From Frigoribacterium sp. Leaf263 (GTDB lineage: Bacteria > Actinomycetota > Actinomycetes > Actinomycetales > Microbacteriaceae), in the NCBI RefSeq assembly GCF_001422285.1, contig NZ_LMMO01000001.1, forward strand, positions 526,331 to 590,330: a stretch of 64,000 nucleotides of DNA, given 5' to 3'. Position 1 is the stretch's first letter. The number at the start of each line of letters is the position of its first letter. The position numbers were made by a program, and so were the translations under genes. The notes below the pieces were generated by a model. The model ran no database searches. It worked only from the letters and a program-made list of their open reading frames with translations, and had not been told where the DNA came from. Positions 36,611 to 45,590 of this stretch are shown here, piece by piece.

Positions 36611-38155
36611 ATGACAGACCTCCCCACGAACCCGCTCGATGCCGAGCGTTCCGAGCAGGGCGACGACGTCGTCGCGCGCGTGCTCGACCGTGCGGCGTCC
36701 CGGGCATCCGCCTACACCGTCTTCTCACCCGCTCAAGCGATCCAGACGCGGTCCCTGCACGATTCCGGCTCCGACGGCGACCAGTTCGACCGTGACGACC
36801 GACAGGCCCTCCGTCGCGTCGCCGGTCTCTCGACCGAGCTGGAGGACGTCACCGAGGTCGAGTACCGACAGCTCCGGCTCGAGAACGTCGTGCTCATCGG
36901 CGTCTACTCCCAGGGGTCCCTCGCGGATGCCGAGAACAGCCTCCGCGAGCTCGCCGCCCTGGCCGAGACGGCCGGTGCCGTCGTGCTCGACGGGCTGCTG
37001 CAACGGCGGCCCAACCCCGATCCGAGCACCTATCTCGGCAGCGGCAAGGCGGAGGAGCTCCGCATGACGGTCGCGGCCTTGGGCGCGGACACGGTGATCG
37101 CCGACACCGAGCTGGCGCCGAGCCAACGGCGCGCGCTCGAGGACGTGGTCAAGGTCAAGGTCATCGACCGCACCGCCGTCATCCTCGACATCTTCAGTCA
37201 GCACGCCAAGAGCCGCGAGGGCAAGGCCCAGGTCGAGCTCGCGCAGCTCGAGTACCTGCTTCCGCGGCTCCGTGGCTGGGGCGACTCGATGTCGCGTCAG
37301 GCCGGTGGTCAGGTCGGCGGGGCGGGGGCCGGCATGGGCAGCCGCGGTCCGGGTGAGACGAAGATCGAGCTCGACCGTCGGCGGATCCACACCCGCATGG
37401 CGCGCCTCCGTCGCCAGATCAAGGAGATGAAGCCGGCGCGCGACGCCAAACGGGCGAACCGCGACCGCAACGAGGTCCCCTCCGTCGCGATCGCGGGCTA
37501 TACCAACGCCGGCAAGTCCAGTCTGCTCAACCGGCTGACCAGCGCCGGCGTCCTGGTCGAGAACGCCCTGTTCGCCACCCTCGATGCGACCGTGCGGAAG
37601 AGCACGACGACCGACGGCCGCCCGTTCACGTACTCCGACACGGTCGGCTTCGTCCGCAATCTCCCCCATCAGCTGGTGGAGGCGTTCCGATCGACTCTCG
37701 AGGAGGTCGCGGCGTCGGATGTCATCGTCCACGTCGTGGACGGCTCGCACCCGGATCCGACGGCGCAGCTCGCCACCGTGCGCCAGGTCGTGAGCGAGGT
37801 CGATGGTGCTGGCATCACCGAGATCGTGGTCTTCAACAAGAGCGACCTCGTCGATCCCGATCAGCGTCTCGTGCTCCAGGGGCTCGTGCCCGACGCGGTC
37901 TTCGTGTCGGCTCGGACCGGAGAGGGCATCGACGAGCTCCTCGAGCGGATCGCCGGTTCGCTCCCCACTCCCGACGTCGAGCTCGAGCTGCTGGTGCCCT
38001 ACGACCGCGGCGACGTCGTGTCGCAGCTCCACGACTCGGGCCGGGTGGTCGAGTCGTCCTACGAGGAGGAGGGCACCCGTGTGCACGCACGCGTGTACCC
38101 GAGCGACGTCGCGTGGTTGACCCCGTTCGTCTCGCGCGCGGCCGTGTCCCGCTGA
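36611..38155 (+). CDS. hflX: GTPase HflX
   Basis: A 514-residue ribosome-associated GTPase that rescues or splits stalled ribosomes under stress. The N-terminal HflX domain (YLGSGKAEEL, then DTELAPSQRRALED) is followed by a Gly-rich stretch (GGQVGGAGAGMGSRGPGETK) and a coiled region. The GTPase domain has G1 GYTNAGKSS near 298, G3 DTVGF and G4 NKSD. The N-terminal 85 residues are an actinobacterial extension. TAGTAT lies 7 bases before the ATG. It is convergent with lexA. Confidence 0.95.
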   Translation: MTDLPTNPLDAERSEQGDDVVARVLDRAASRASAYTVFSPAQAIQTRSLHDSGSDGDQFDRDDRQALRRVAGLSTELEDVTEVEYRQLRLENVVLIGVYSQGSLADAENSLRELAALAETAGAVVLDGLLQRRPNPDPSTYLGSGKAEELRMTVAALGADTVIADTELAPSQRRALEDVVKVKVIDRTAVILDIFSQHAKSREGKAQVELAQLEYLLPRLRGWGDSMSRQAGGQVGGAGAGMGSRGPGETKIELDRRRIHTRMARLRRQIKEMKPARDAKRANRDRNEVPSVAIAGYTNAGKSSLLNRLTSAGVLVENALFATLDATVRKSTTTDGRPFTYSDTVGFVRNLPHQLVEAFRSTLEEVAASDVIVHVVDGSHPDPTAQLATVRQVVSEVDGAGITEIVVFNKSDLVDPDQRLVLQGLVPDAVFVSARTGEGIDELLERIAGSLPTPDVELELLVPYDRGDVVSQLHDSGRVVESSYEEEGTRVHARVYPSDVAWLTPFVSRAAVSR

Positions 38156-38166
38156 GACCACCGGGT

Positions 38167-38208
38167 CACGACGAAGCCCCTCGCCGATCGGCGAGGGGCT
38201 TCGTCGTG
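38167..38208. terminator. Bidirectional terminator between hflX and lexA
   Basis: A perfect 42-bp palindrome: a 19-bp arm starting CACGACGAAGCCCCTCGCC, a central GATC, and the exact complement. Its symmetry suits termination of both convergent genes, 11 bases from each stop codon. Confidence 0.88.
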
Positions 38209-38218
38209 CGCGAGCGAC

Positions 38219-38908
38219 TCAGACGGAACGCAGGACGGCCACGACCTTGCCGAGGATCTGCGCGTGGTCACCGACGATCGGCTCGAACGCGCTGTTGCGG
38301 GGGAGCAGCCAGGTGTGGCCGTCCCGCTGCCGGAAGACCTTGACGGTCGCCTCGTCATCGAGCATCGCGGCGACGATGTCCCCGTTCTCGGCCGAGTTCT
38401 GCTGGCGGACGACCACCCAGTCCCCGTCGCAGATGGCGGCGTCGATCATCGAGTCCCCGACGACACGGAGCATGAAGAGCTCCCCCTTGCCCACGAGCTG
38501 GCGGGGGAGCGGCATGACGTCCTCGACCTGCTGCTCGGCCGTGATCGGGATCCCGGCGGCGATCCGCCCGACCATGGGGACGTGGGCGGTGTCGCCGTCG
38601 TCGCTCGTCGTCAGGATGTTCGTCACCGGCGCAGAGGGCGCGGCCTCGGTGCTGAGGACCTCGAGAGCCCGGGGGCGATTGGGGTCCCGGCGGATGCGGC
38701 CGGCGAGCTCCAGCTGGTTCAGCTGGTGCGTCACGCTCGAGAGCGACTTGAGGCCGACGGCGTCGCCGATCTCGCGCATGCTCGGCGGGTAGCCGCGCTG
38801 ACCGATGCTCTGCTGGATCGCGGTCAGGATCGAGCTCTGCTTGGCCGTCAGCTCCTTGCGCGCGACCGTTCCCGTGTCCGTGGACCGTCGGGGCTGCGGG
38901 TCGGTCAT
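38219..38908 (-). CDS. lexA: SOS repressor LexA
   Basis: A 229-residue repressor. The winged helix-turn-helix is N-terminal ([20 protein letters not shown], about 39-58). The self-cleavage bond is A118-G119 (GRIAAGIP), and the catalytic dyad is S153 (GDSMIDAAI) and K190 (EATVKVF). RecA filaments trigger cleavage. The ATG has a GGAGA ribosome site. LexA boxes lie upstream in the divergent gap with the LysM gene, so it is autoregulated. Confidence 0.97.
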   Translation of the reverse strand: MTDPQPRRSTDTGTVARKELTAKQSSILTAIQQSIGQRGYPPSMREIGDAVGLKSLSSVTHQLNQLELAGRIRRDPNRPRALEVLSTEAAPSAPVTNILTTSDDGDTAHVPMVGRIAAGIPITAEQQVEDVMPLPRQLVGKGELFMLRVVGDSMIDAAICDGDWVVVRQQNSAENGDIVAAMLDDEATVKVFRQRDGHTWLLPRNSAFEPIVGDHAQILGKVVAVLRSV

Positions 38909-38988
38909 GTCTCTCCTGCCGTCGATGTCGGTGGTCGGTGTTGTACTCGGACCACCGAGCCAAACCGTATCCGATGGGTGCCGCTCGG

Positions 38989-39076
38989 CGAAACACATGT
39001 TCGAGTGTGTCGCCGATCGGGTCCGGAAAAATCGAACATCGGGCTTGATATCGCCCTCAATCGAAGATATGTTCGG
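38989..39076. promoter_or_regulatory. LexA boxes in the lexA/LysM divergent promoter
   Basis: TCGAAGATATGTTCGG (39061-39076) matches the SOS consensus at 10 of 12 positions. CGAAACACATGTTCGA (38989-39004) has a perfect right half and a weak left half. TCGAACAT at 39032 is a perfect left half without a partner. Together they should control both lexA and the LysM gene. Confidence 0.75.
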
Positions 39077-39084
39077 AACACGTC

Positions 39085-39122
39085 TTCGTGCCCGGTGTTC
39101 CCGGCCGATCGCCGGGCACGAA
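39085..39122 (+). other. Leader hairpin before the LysM gene, with an alternative inner fold
   Basis: TTCGTGCCCGG (39085-39095) pairs perfectly with 39112-39122. A competing stem CCCGGC/GCCGGG with a CGATC loop (39100-39116) shares the right arm, so the two folds exclude each other. The structure lies between the LexA box and the ribosome site. Confidence 0.5.
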
Positions 39123-39158
39123 CACGGACGTCTTCTCTAGCGGTGAAAGGACCACCTC

Positions 39159-39533
39159 ATGAGCGCCACCACGATCTCCCGCAACGCCACCTCGTCGAAC
39201 GCGCCCATCGGCGCGACACCGCGCGTCCGCCTCCGGATCACGCGCCGGGGTCGTCGTGTCGTCGGCGCCGGTGTGACACTTCTCGTCGCCGGCGTCGTCG
39301 GCGGCGTCCTGCTCGCCGGGCCCGGCGCGCAGGCGTCCGACACGGCCGGCTCCGCCTCCTTCGAGTACGTCACCGTCGACGGGGGCGACACGCTCTGGCA
39401 GGTCGCCTCCGAGATCGCCCCCACGAAAGACCCTCGTGACGTGATCAGCGACATCGTCCGACTGAACAACCTCGGCAGCACCGAGGTGGCGGTAGGTCAG
39501 TCCCTCGCCGTCCCCGCTCAGTACTCGAACTGA
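39159..39533 (+). CDS. SOS-associated LysM domain membrane protein (ChiZ/Rv2719c-like position)
   Basis: A 124-residue protein: a basic cytoplasmic start, one membrane segment (VVGAGVTLLVAGVVGGVLLA, about 34-53) and an external LysM domain (about 69-120, YVTVDGGDTLWQVASEIAPT, then VAVGQSLAVPA). LysM binds peptidoglycan. Divergent from lexA behind LexA boxes, it occupies the place of mycobacterial Rv2719c (ChiZ) and corynebacterial divS, SOS-induced division inhibitors. A division-arrest role is inferred from position. The ATG follows AAAGGA. Confidence 0.85.
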   Translation: MSATTISRNATSSNAPIGATPRVRLRITRRGRRVVGAGVTLLVAGVVGGVLLAGPGAQASDTAGSASFEYVTVDGGDTLWQVASEIAPTKDPRDVISDIVRLNNLGSTEVAVGQSLAVPAQYSN

Positions 39534-39536
39534 CTT

Positions 39537-39554
39537 CCCGGGCCCGGGCCCGGG
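39537..39554. repeat. Triple CCCGGG palindrome
   Basis: CCCGGGCCCGGGCCCGGG, an 18-bp pure G/C perfect palindrome, starts 3 bases after the LysM stop. It could form a hairpin end for this transcript. Confidence 0.55.
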
Positions 39555-39606
39555 CGCTGCCGAGCGGCGATTCGATCACCACCCGTCCGCGATCTAGCAT
39601 GGTGGC

Positions 39607-40692
39607 GTGTCCTTCAGTCTCGACGACCTCCCCCTCCGCGACGATCTGCGCGGCCTGACCCCCTACGGCGCACCCCAGAAGAAGGTGCCCGTCGCGCTCA
39701 ACGTCAACGAGAACACGCATCCCATCCCCGAGAACGTGGCTCGCGACATCGTGGCGTCGATCGCCCAGGCGGTGCTGCAGGTCAATCGCTACCCCGACCG
39801 CGAGTTCACCCTCCTCCGAGACGCTCTCGCCGGGTACCTCGGCCACGGACTGACTCGTGACAACATCTGGGCGGCCAACGGCTCGAACGAGGTCATCCAG
39901 CAGATCCTGCAGGCCTTCGGCGGGCCGGGCCGGCGCGTGCTCGGCTTCCCTCCCACCTACTCGATGCACTCGATCATCGCGGCGGGCACGGGCAGCGTCT
40001 GGGTCGAGGGGGCCCGCGATCCCGGGTTCGGCATCTCGCCGGAGACCGCCGTGGCCGAGATCCGTCGGACGAGACCCGATGTCGTCTTCTTCTGCGGTCC
40101 CAACAACCCCACGGGGACTCCTCTCGACCTCGAGACCGTCCGCGCCGCGTACGACGCGACGGACGGCATCGTCTTCGTCGACGAGGCCTACGCCGAGTTC
40201 ATGCCGGTGGGGCAGCCCACGGCTCTGACCCTGCTCGACGGCCGCCCGCGCCTGATCGTGTCGCGCACGATGAGCAAGGCGTTCGCGTTCGCGGGGGCGC
40301 GGGTCGGATACCTCGCGGCGCACCCGGCGGTCGCCGATGCGCTGCGTCTGGTGCGCCTCCCCTACCACCTGTCGTCGCTGACCCAGGCGGCGGCGGTCGC
40401 CGCCCTCGCCCACGCCGACGAGATGCTCGCCATGGTCGGCGAGATCTCCGTCCAGCGTGATCGCATCGTGCAGGTCCTCACCGAGCTCGGCTACCAGCCC
40501 TGGCCCACGTGGTCGAACTTCGTGCTCTTCGGCGGCGTCGACGACCCGACCGACGTGTTCGAGCGCCTCCTCGCCCGCGGCATCATCGTGCGGAACCTCG
40601 GCATCCCGAACCACCTGAGGGTGAGCGCCGGCACCGAGGCCGAGACGACCGCGTTCCTCGAGGCGCTGCGCGACATTAGGCTCTCCTCGTGA
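39607..40692 (+). CDS. hisC: Histidinol-phosphate aminotransferase
   Basis: A 361-residue PLP enzyme for the seventh step of histidine synthesis. The PLP lysine is K224 ([17 protein letters not shown]), and NPTG (167-170) and DEAYAEF (192-198) are the aspartate-family substrate motifs. The GTG at 39607 lies 6 bases after TAGCAT, without a ribosome site. It starts the hisC-hisB-hisH-priA run. No hisG, hisD or hisF is in the window. Confidence 0.95.
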   Translation: MSFSLDDLPLRDDLRGLTPYGAPQKKVPVALNVNENTHPIPENVARDIVASIAQAVLQVNRYPDREFTLLRDALAGYLGHGLTRDNIWAANGSNEVIQQILQAFGGPGRRVLGFPPTYSMHSIIAAGTGSVWVEGARDPGFGISPETAVAEIRRTRPDVVFFCGPNNPTGTPLDLETVRAAYDATDGIVFVDEAYAEFMPVGQPTALTLLDGRPRLIVSRTMSKAFAFAGARVGYLAAHPAVADALRLVRLPYHLSSLTQAAAVAALAHADEMLAMVGEISVQRDRIVQVLTELGYQPWPTWSNFVLFGGVDDPTDVFERLLARGIIVRNLGIPNHLRVSAGTEAETTAFLEALRDIRLSS

Positions 40693-41303
40693 CCGAACAG
40701 ACCCCGAGGCGCGTGGCCTCCCTCGAGCGCGAGACGAGCGAATCGCGCATCGCGCTGTCCCTCGACCTCGACGGCTCCGGCTCGTCGACGATCGACTCGT
40801 CCGTGCCCTTCTTCGACCACCTGCTCACCGCCTTGTCGAAGCACTCGCTCGTCGACCTCCAGGTCGCGGCGAGCGGAGACACCCACATCGACGCGCACCA
40901 CACCGTGGAGGACATCGGCATCGCGTTCGGAACGGCGCTGCGGCAGGCGCTGGGCGACAAGAAGGGCATCGCCCGCTACGGCGACGCCCTCGTGCCGCTC
41001 GACGAGGCGCTGGTCCAGGCCGTCGTCGACATCTCCGGTCGGCCCTATCTCGTCCACACGGGCGAGCCGGAGGGCTTCGAGCTGCACCTCATCGGCGGGC
41101 ACTTCACCGGCTCGCTCGTGCGTCACGTCTTCGAGGCCATCGCCTACAACGCGGGCATCACCGTGCACATCCGGGTTCTCGGCGGCCGCGATCCGCACCA
41201 CATCGCCGAGGCGGAGTTCAAGGCGTTCGCGCGAGCGCTGCGGCAGGCCGTCCAGCCCGATCCGCGCGTGGTGGGCATCCCGTCGACGAAGGGCGCCCTG
41301 TGA
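40689..41303 (+). CDS. hisB: Imidazoleglycerol-phosphate dehydratase
   Basis: A 204-residue manganese enzyme. The metal-binding histidine blocks are [13 protein letters not shown] and [14 protein letters not shown], repeated as [13 protein letters not shown] and [12 protein letters not shown]. It is the monofunctional form without the phosphatase domain. The GTG overlaps the hisC stop, and TAGGCT lies 6 bases upstream inside hisC, so an internal leaderless promoter is possible. Confidence 0.96.
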   Translation: MTEQTPRRVASLERETSESRIALSLDLDGSGSSTIDSSVPFFDHLLTALSKHSLVDLQVAASGDTHIDAHHTVEDIGIAFGTALRQALGDKKGIARYGDALVPLDEALVQAVVDISGRPYLVHTGEPEGFELHLIGGHFTGSLVRHVFEAIAYNAGITVHIRVLGGRDPHHIAEAEFKAFARALRQAVQPDPRVVGIPSTKGAL

Positions 41304-41935
41304 CGGCCCGCCCCTCGGTGGTCGTCCTCGACTACGGCAGCGGCAACGTGCACTCGGCGGTCAAGGCCCTCGAGCTCGCCGGCGCCGACGTCGAGCTGAC
41401 GGCCGATCGCGCTCGAGTGCAAGCGGCCGACGGTCTCTTCGTCCCGGGGGTCGGTGCGTTCGGCGCGGTCATGAGCGCTCTCGAGGCGGTCCGAGGCGGT
41501 GAGCTGATCGACCGGCGTCTCGCCGGCGGGCGGCCGGTCATGGGCATCTGCGTGGGCATGCAGGTCTTCTTCGAGGGCGGTGTCGAGCGCGGTGCCACGG
41601 CCGGCGGTCTCGGCGAGTGGCCCGGCGTGGTCGACGAGCTCAAGGCCGACGTCCTGCCGCACATGGGCTGGAACACCGTCGACGTCCCCGAGGGCAGCAC
41701 CCTGTTCGAGGGTGTGGCCGACGAGCGCTTCTACTTCGTCCACTCGTTCGCGGCCCAGTCCTGGACCCTCGACGTGATCCCGCCGTTCCCCGAGCCCCAC
41801 GTCACCTGGGCTGATCACGGCGGTCGCTTCGTCGCCGCGGTCGAGAACGGCCCCCTGTGGGCGACTCAGTTCCACCCCGAGAAGTCGGGGCGGCCGGGCA
41901 TCCGCCTGCTCTCGAACTGGCTCGGCACCCTCTGA
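41300..41935 (+). CDS. hisH: Imidazole glycerol phosphate synthase, glutaminase subunit
   Basis: A 211-residue class I glutamine amidotransferase supplying ammonia to HisF. The nucleophile is C84 (GICVGMQVF), and the His-x-Glu pair is in TQFHPEKSG near the C-terminus. The GTG overlaps the hisB stop. Its partner hisF is not in the window. Confidence 0.96.
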   Translation: MTARPSVVVLDYGSGNVHSAVKALELAGADVELTADRARVQAADGLFVPGVGAFGAVMSALEAVRGGELIDRRLAGGRPVMGICVGMQVFFEGGVERGATAGGLGEWPGVVDELKADVLPHMGWNTVDVPEGSTLFEGVADERFYFVHSFAAQSWTLDVIPPFPEPHVTWADHGGRFVAAVENGPLWATQFHPEKSGRPGIRLLSNWLGTL

Positions 41936-42009
41936 CACTCCCGAACCCGAGCCTGCGACCCGGCAGGCTCCCGGCGCGATCCGCGCGGCACCGCCGCGAG
42001 AGAGACGAC

Positions 42010-42756
42010 ATGAGCGACTTCTGCACCACCCCGTCCCTGACCCTGTTCCCGGCCGTCGACGTCTCCGGCGGTCAGGCCGTCCGCCTGACCCAGGGCGAGG
42101 CGGGCAGCGAGACCGGCTACGGCGACCCGGTCGCGGCGGCCGACGACTGGAAGAACCAGGGGGCCGAGTGGCTGCATCTGGTCGACCTCGACGCCGCGTT
42201 CGGACGCGGTGACAACCGCCAGGTCATCAAGAAGGTCATCAAGCAGGTCAAGGGCATCAACGTCGAGCTGAGCGGCGGGATCCGCGACGACCGGTCGCTC
42301 GAGGACGCCCTCGGCACGGGGGTCAAGCGCATCAATCTCGGCACGGCCGCCCTCGAGAACCCCGAGTGGGCCGCGCATGTCATCGCCGAGTACGGCGAGG
42401 CCGTGGCCGTCGGTCTGGACGTCCGCGGCACCACGTTGGCCGCTCGCGGCTGGACGGAGGACGGCGGTGACCTCTGGACCGTCCTGGCCCGGCTCGAGGA
42501 GGCCGGCTGCGCCCGCTACGTGGTGACGGACGTCACGAAGGACGGCACGCTGCAGGGCCCCAACGTCGATCTCCTCCGTCAGGTGATGGATCGCACCGAG
42601 CGCCCGGTGATCGCCTCGGGCGGCATCTCGAGCCTCGACGACCTGGTCGCCCTCCGCGAGCTCGTCCCGCAGGGCCTCGAGGGGGCCATCGTCGGCAAGG
42701 CGCTGTACTCCGGGGCGTTCACTCTCGCGGCCGCCCTCGACATCGCCTCCGACTGA
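42010..42756 (+). CDS. priA: Phosphoribosyl isomerase A (HisA/PriA type)
   Basis: A 248-residue beta/alpha barrel. The catalytic acid is the aspartate in [14 protein letters not shown], and the catalytic base is the second aspartate region [15 protein letters not shown]. In Actinobacteria this enzyme usually serves both histidine (HisA) and tryptophan (TrpF) synthesis; no trpF is visible here to test this. The ATG is 75 bases after hisH. The next gene overlaps by one base. Confidence 0.93.
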   Translation: MSDFCTTPSLTLFPAVDVSGGQAVRLTQGEAGSETGYGDPVAAADDWKNQGAEWLHLVDLDAAFGRGDNRQVIKKVIKQVKGINVELSGGIRDDRSLEDALGTGVKRINLGTAALENPEWAAHVIAEYGEAVAVGLDVRGTTLAARGWTEDGGDLWTVLARLEEAGCARYVVTDVTKDGTLQGPNVDLLRQVMDRTERPVIASGGISSLDDLVALRELVPQGLEGAIVGKALYSGAFTLAAALDIASD

Positions 42757-43523
42757 TGCCGACCCCCGGCTCCGACAGCGCCGGTCGGCCCTGGGAGGGC
42801 CGGACCTTCGACCATCACGACACCGCCTACGCCGGCGACGACGGCTCGGCCGACCCGCGCCTCCTCGAAGCGCTGAAGCGGTTCCATCTCGGCGAGGTCG
42901 GCGAGGACACCGTCGTGGACGCCCTCCGTCCGGCGAGGCTGCTGGTTCCTCTCGTCGCCGTGGCGGGCGCCGACGACGACGACCATCAGCACGGCGGCCG
43001 CGGAGACAAGTCGCAGGAGCTCTCCATCGTCACCGTGGCCGGCCCCGACGGGCGCGACGTCCTTCCGGCGTTCACCTCGGTCGCGGCGCTCTCGGCGTGG
43101 AGCGCCACGGCGCGTCCCGTGCCGGCGGACGCCCGCCGGATCGCCCTGGCCGCCGCCGCCGAGTCGACCGAGCGCCTGATGCTCGACGCCGGCTCCCCGA
43201 CCGCGTTCGCCCTGCGCCGTCCGGCGCTGTGGGCCCTGGCGCAGGACCTCCCCTGGCAGCCCAGTCACGCCGATGAGGCGGTGCTGCGCGCCTTCCTCGA
43301 CGCGGGGGCGGACGAGGAGGCGCTGGCGGGCCTGGTCATCGCCCCCGGTTACGAGGCGGCCCGGCTCGGCGGACCCGAGATCGTGGTGCAGCTGGGGGTG
43401 CGCGCGGGTCTCGACCGCGAGGGGCTCACGTCGCTGCTCGCCCGTCTCCAGGCGGCGTGGGCCGGCGACGCGGTCATCGCGGAGCGGGTCGACAGCATGG
43501 CGGTCAAGGTCGTCTCGGTCTGA
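42756..43523 (+). CDS. SseB family protein
   Basis: A 255-residue soluble protein. The SseB-like N-terminal region is recognisable by ALRPARLLVPLVAVAG, then KSQELSIVTVAGPDGRDVLP followed by FTSVAALSAW. A second domain of unknown role follows. A His/Asp-rich loop (DDDDHQHGGRGD) interrupts the first domain. Its function is unknown. Coupling to priA (TGATG) suggests co-expression with the histidine genes. Confidence 0.82.
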   Translation: MPTPGSDSAGRPWEGRTFDHHDTAYAGDDGSADPRLLEALKRFHLGEVGEDTVVDALRPARLLVPLVAVAGADDDDHQHGGRGDKSQELSIVTVAGPDGRDVLPAFTSVAALSAWSATARPVPADARRIALAAAAESTERLMLDAGSPTAFALRRPALWALAQDLPWQPSHADEAVLRAFLDAGADEEALAGLVIAPGYEAARLGGPEIVVQLGVRAGLDREGLTSLLARLQAAWAGDAVIAERVDSMAVKVVSV

Positions 43524-43583
43524 TCCGAGGTCGGCCGGCCTCTCGCGCGCCCGACGGGCCGATCGCGGTCGGGAGGCGGGGGT

Positions 43584-43979
43584 CTAGTTGACCGGGCCCG
43601 TGAACTTCTCGCCGGGTCCCTGCCCGATGGGGTCGGGGAACGCCGACGCCTCGCGGAAGGCGAGCTGCAGCGACCGCAGCCCGTCGCGGAGCGCGCGGGC
43701 GTGCTGGTCGCCGATCTCGGGAGCGCTCGCGGTGATGAGCCCCGCGAGCGAGGTGATGAGCTTGCGCGCCTCGTCGAGGTCCGTCTGGGCGCGGGGGTCG
43801 TCGGCCAGTCCGACCTTGACGGCGGCGGCGCTCATGAGGTGCACGGCGACGGTGTTGATGACCTCGACGGCGTTGACGTCCGCGATGTCGCGCACCTCGT
43901 CACCGGGGACCGGGGGAGTGGCGGTGCCGAGGGGCTCGTCGAGCCCGGTGTCGTGCTGGTGATCGGGGGTGTGGCTCAC
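43584..43979 (-). CDS. DUF1844 domain-containing protein
   Basis: A 131-residue protein with the DUF1844 core: VEVINTVAVHLMSAAAVKVG, then DLDEARKLITSLAGLI. It is of unknown function, often found beside infC in Actinobacteria, as here. The GTG at 43979 has AGAGGA upstream. A His/Asp-rich head and a GEKFTGPVN tail are probably disordered. It is divergent from the infC operon. Confidence 0.85.
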   Translation of the reverse strand: MSHTPDHQHDTGLDEPLGTATPPVPGDEVRDIADVNAVEVINTVAVHLMSAAAVKVGLADDPRAQTDLDEARKLITSLAGLITASAPEIGDQHARALRDGLRSLQLAFREASAFPDPIGQGPGEKFTGPVN

Positions 43980-43991
43980 GTGTGGATCCTC

Positions 43992-44252
43992 TGCTAAGCT
44001 CGTCGAGGCTCCGAAGCATCTGCTTCGGTGCGAAAGTGGAGATTCTCCCACCCGCGCTTGACCGTTCGATTAGGTTACCGGGTTGTTGGCACCCCGCCGG
44101 TCCTCCTCGAGGGCAGGCAGCCAGGGTGCAGCGACGTTCCGTCGCATTGACCGGAATTTCCCTCCGGCCGGTGCTCCGTGTCGCGAAACTCCTCTTTCCC
44201 TGCCGTGACCACCGGTCCGGCGGGTGACGAAGCAACGACAGAGGAGCTCCGC
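43992..44252 (+). promoter_or_regulatory. infC operon promoter and structured leader
   Basis: TGCTAAGCT (43992-44000) is an extended -10 almost identical to that of rpsO. The leader of about 245 bases opens with a perfect 8-bp hairpin CCGAAGCA/TGCTTCGG (44011-44028) and a second small one (44036-44051). No gene is convincing here; an in-frame GTG at 44178 would only lengthen IF-3. Leaders of infC-rpmI-rplT operons often bind L20, but I cannot show an L20 site. Confidence 0.5.
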
Positions 44253-44879
44253 ATCAGCGATCCCCGTACGAACGACCGTATTCGCGTCCCCGAGGTCCGC
44301 CTCGTCGGACCTGGCGGAGAACAGGTCGGTGTCGTCCCCATCGCCATGGCCCTGCGTCTCGCGGCAGAGGCCGAGCTCGACCTGGTCGAGGTGGCCCCCA
44401 ACTCGAAGCCTCCCGTGGCCAAGATCATGGATCACGGAAAGTTCAAGTACGAGGCTGCGCAGAAGGCGAAGGAGGCTCGTCGCAACCAGGCGAACACGAT
44501 CCTCAAAGAGGTCCGTTTCCGCCTGAAGATCGACAAGCACGACTACGAGACCAAGCGCAAGCGCGCCGAGGGCTTCCTGCAGGGCGGCGACAAGGTCAAG
44601 GCCATGATCCTGTTCCGCGGTCGCGAGCAGTCCCGTCCCGACCAGGGCGTCCGTCTCCTCCAGCGCTTCGCCGAAGACGTCTCCGAGTGGGGCAGCGTCG
44701 AGTCGACCCCCACCATCGACGGCCGCAACATGGTCATGGTGATCGGGCCGCACAAGAACAAGTCCGAGGCCAAGGCCGAGGCAGAAGCTCGCAAGGTGGC
44801 CAACAAGCCGCCGAAGCACCCGACGTCCGACCAGGTTCCGGCCGACGTACCGGCCGAACCGACAGAAGAAAGTAAGTAA
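44253..44879 (+). CDS. infC: Translation initiation factor IF-3, apparent ATC start
   Basis: IF-3 of 208 residues when started at ATC (44253). It has the N-domain ([20 protein letters not shown]), linker and C-domain ([20 protein letters not shown], then [15 protein letters not shown]). The start is chosen because GAGGAG lies 6 bases upstream and homology begins at [14 protein letters not shown]. infC is the classic gene with a rare start codon (AUU in E. coli), which lets IF-3 repress its own translation. A longer reading from GTG at 44178 adds 25 unrelated residues. The C-terminal 30 residues are Lys/Glu/Pro-rich. Confidence 0.92.
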   Translation: MSDPRTNDRIRVPEVRLVGPGGEQVGVVPIAMALRLAAEAELDLVEVAPNSKPPVAKIMDHGKFKYEAAQKAKEARRNQANTILKEVRFRLKIDKHDYETKRKRAEGFLQGGDKVKAMILFRGREQSRPDQGVRLLQRFAEDVSEWGSVESTPTIDGRNMVMVIGPHKNKSEAKAEAEARKVANKPPKHPTSDQVPADVPAEPTEESK

Positions 44880-44882
44880 GAC

Positions 44883-45077
44883 ATGCCCAAGCAGAAGACC
44901 CACTCCGGCGCCAAGAAGCGCTTCAAGGTCACCGGTTCCGGCAAGATCATGAAGCAGCAGGCCGGCATGCGCCACAACCTCGAGGTGAAGAGCGCCAAGC
45001 GCAAGGCTCGCCTGAACCAGGACCAGGTGCTCGCCCCCGCCGACGCCAAGGTCGCCAAGAAGCTTCTCGGTCACTGA
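44883..45077 (+). CDS. rpmI: 50S ribosomal protein L35
   Basis: A 64-residue basic protein: [20 protein letters not shown] then [20 protein letters not shown]. It has normal bL35 size and sequence. It starts 3 bases after the infC stop, as part of infC-rpmI-rplT. Confidence 0.98.
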   Translation: MPKQKTHSGAKKRFKVTGSGKIMKQQAGMRHNLEVKSAKRKARLNQDQVLAPADAKVAKKLLGH

Positions 45078-45107
45078 CCGCTGACACGAACGTAGAGGAA
45101 CAAGAAA

Positions 45108-45494
45108 ATGGCAAGAGTAAAGAGAGCGGTCAACGCCGCCAAGAAGCGTCGCGTCATCCTCGAGCGTGCCGAGGGTTACCGCGGTCAGCGTTCGCGTCTG
45201 TACCGCAAGGCCAAAGAGCAGGTCACTCACTCGCTCGTCTACTCGTACCGCGACCGTCGTGCCCGCAAGGGTGAGTTCCGTCGCCTGTGGATCCAGCGCA
45301 TCAACGCCGCGTCGCGTCAGAACGGCCTGACCTACAACCGCCTCATCCAGGGTCTCTCCCTGGCCGGCGTCGAGGTCGACCGTCGCATCCTGGCCGAGCT
45401 GGCCGTCAACGAGCCCGCCACCTTCGCCGGCCTCGTCGCCACGGCGAAGGCCGCGCTGCCCGCCGACACCTCGGCTCCCAAGGTCGCCGCGTAG
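45108..45494 (+). CDS. rplT: 50S ribosomal protein L20
   Basis: A 128-residue bL20: [20 protein letters not shown], then [21 protein letters not shown]20 is needed for early 50S assembly and in other bacteria represses this operon. An AGAGGAAC ribosome site precedes the ATG. The operon ends with a strong hairpin. Confidence 0.98.
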   Translation: MARVKRAVNAAKKRRVILERAEGYRGQRSRLYRKAKEQVTHSLVYSYRDRRARKGEFRRLWIQRINAASRQNGLTYNRLIQGLSLAGVEVDRRILAELAVNEPATFAGLVATAKAALPADTSAPKVAA

Positions 45495-45517
45495 TCACCA
45501 GCGTCACCGCATCACCC

Positions 45518-45546
45518 CGGCCCGGACGGCATCGCCGTCCGGGCCG
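45518..45546 (+). terminator. infC-rpmI-rplT operon terminator
   Basis: A perfect 13-bp stem CGGCCCGGACGGC (45518-45530) with its complement (45534-45546) around a 3-base ATC loop, 23 bases after the rplT stop. Confidence 0.82.
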
Positions 45547-45590
45547 TCGTGCGTCCCGGCTCCCGAGGCCGGGTGGGGCATAGTGGAGGT

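Noticed and set aside
44178..44252. GTG at 44178 as the IF-3 start
   Set aside because: It lacks a ribosome site and adds residues with no IF-3 similarity; ATC at 44253 has GAGGAG at 6 bases.
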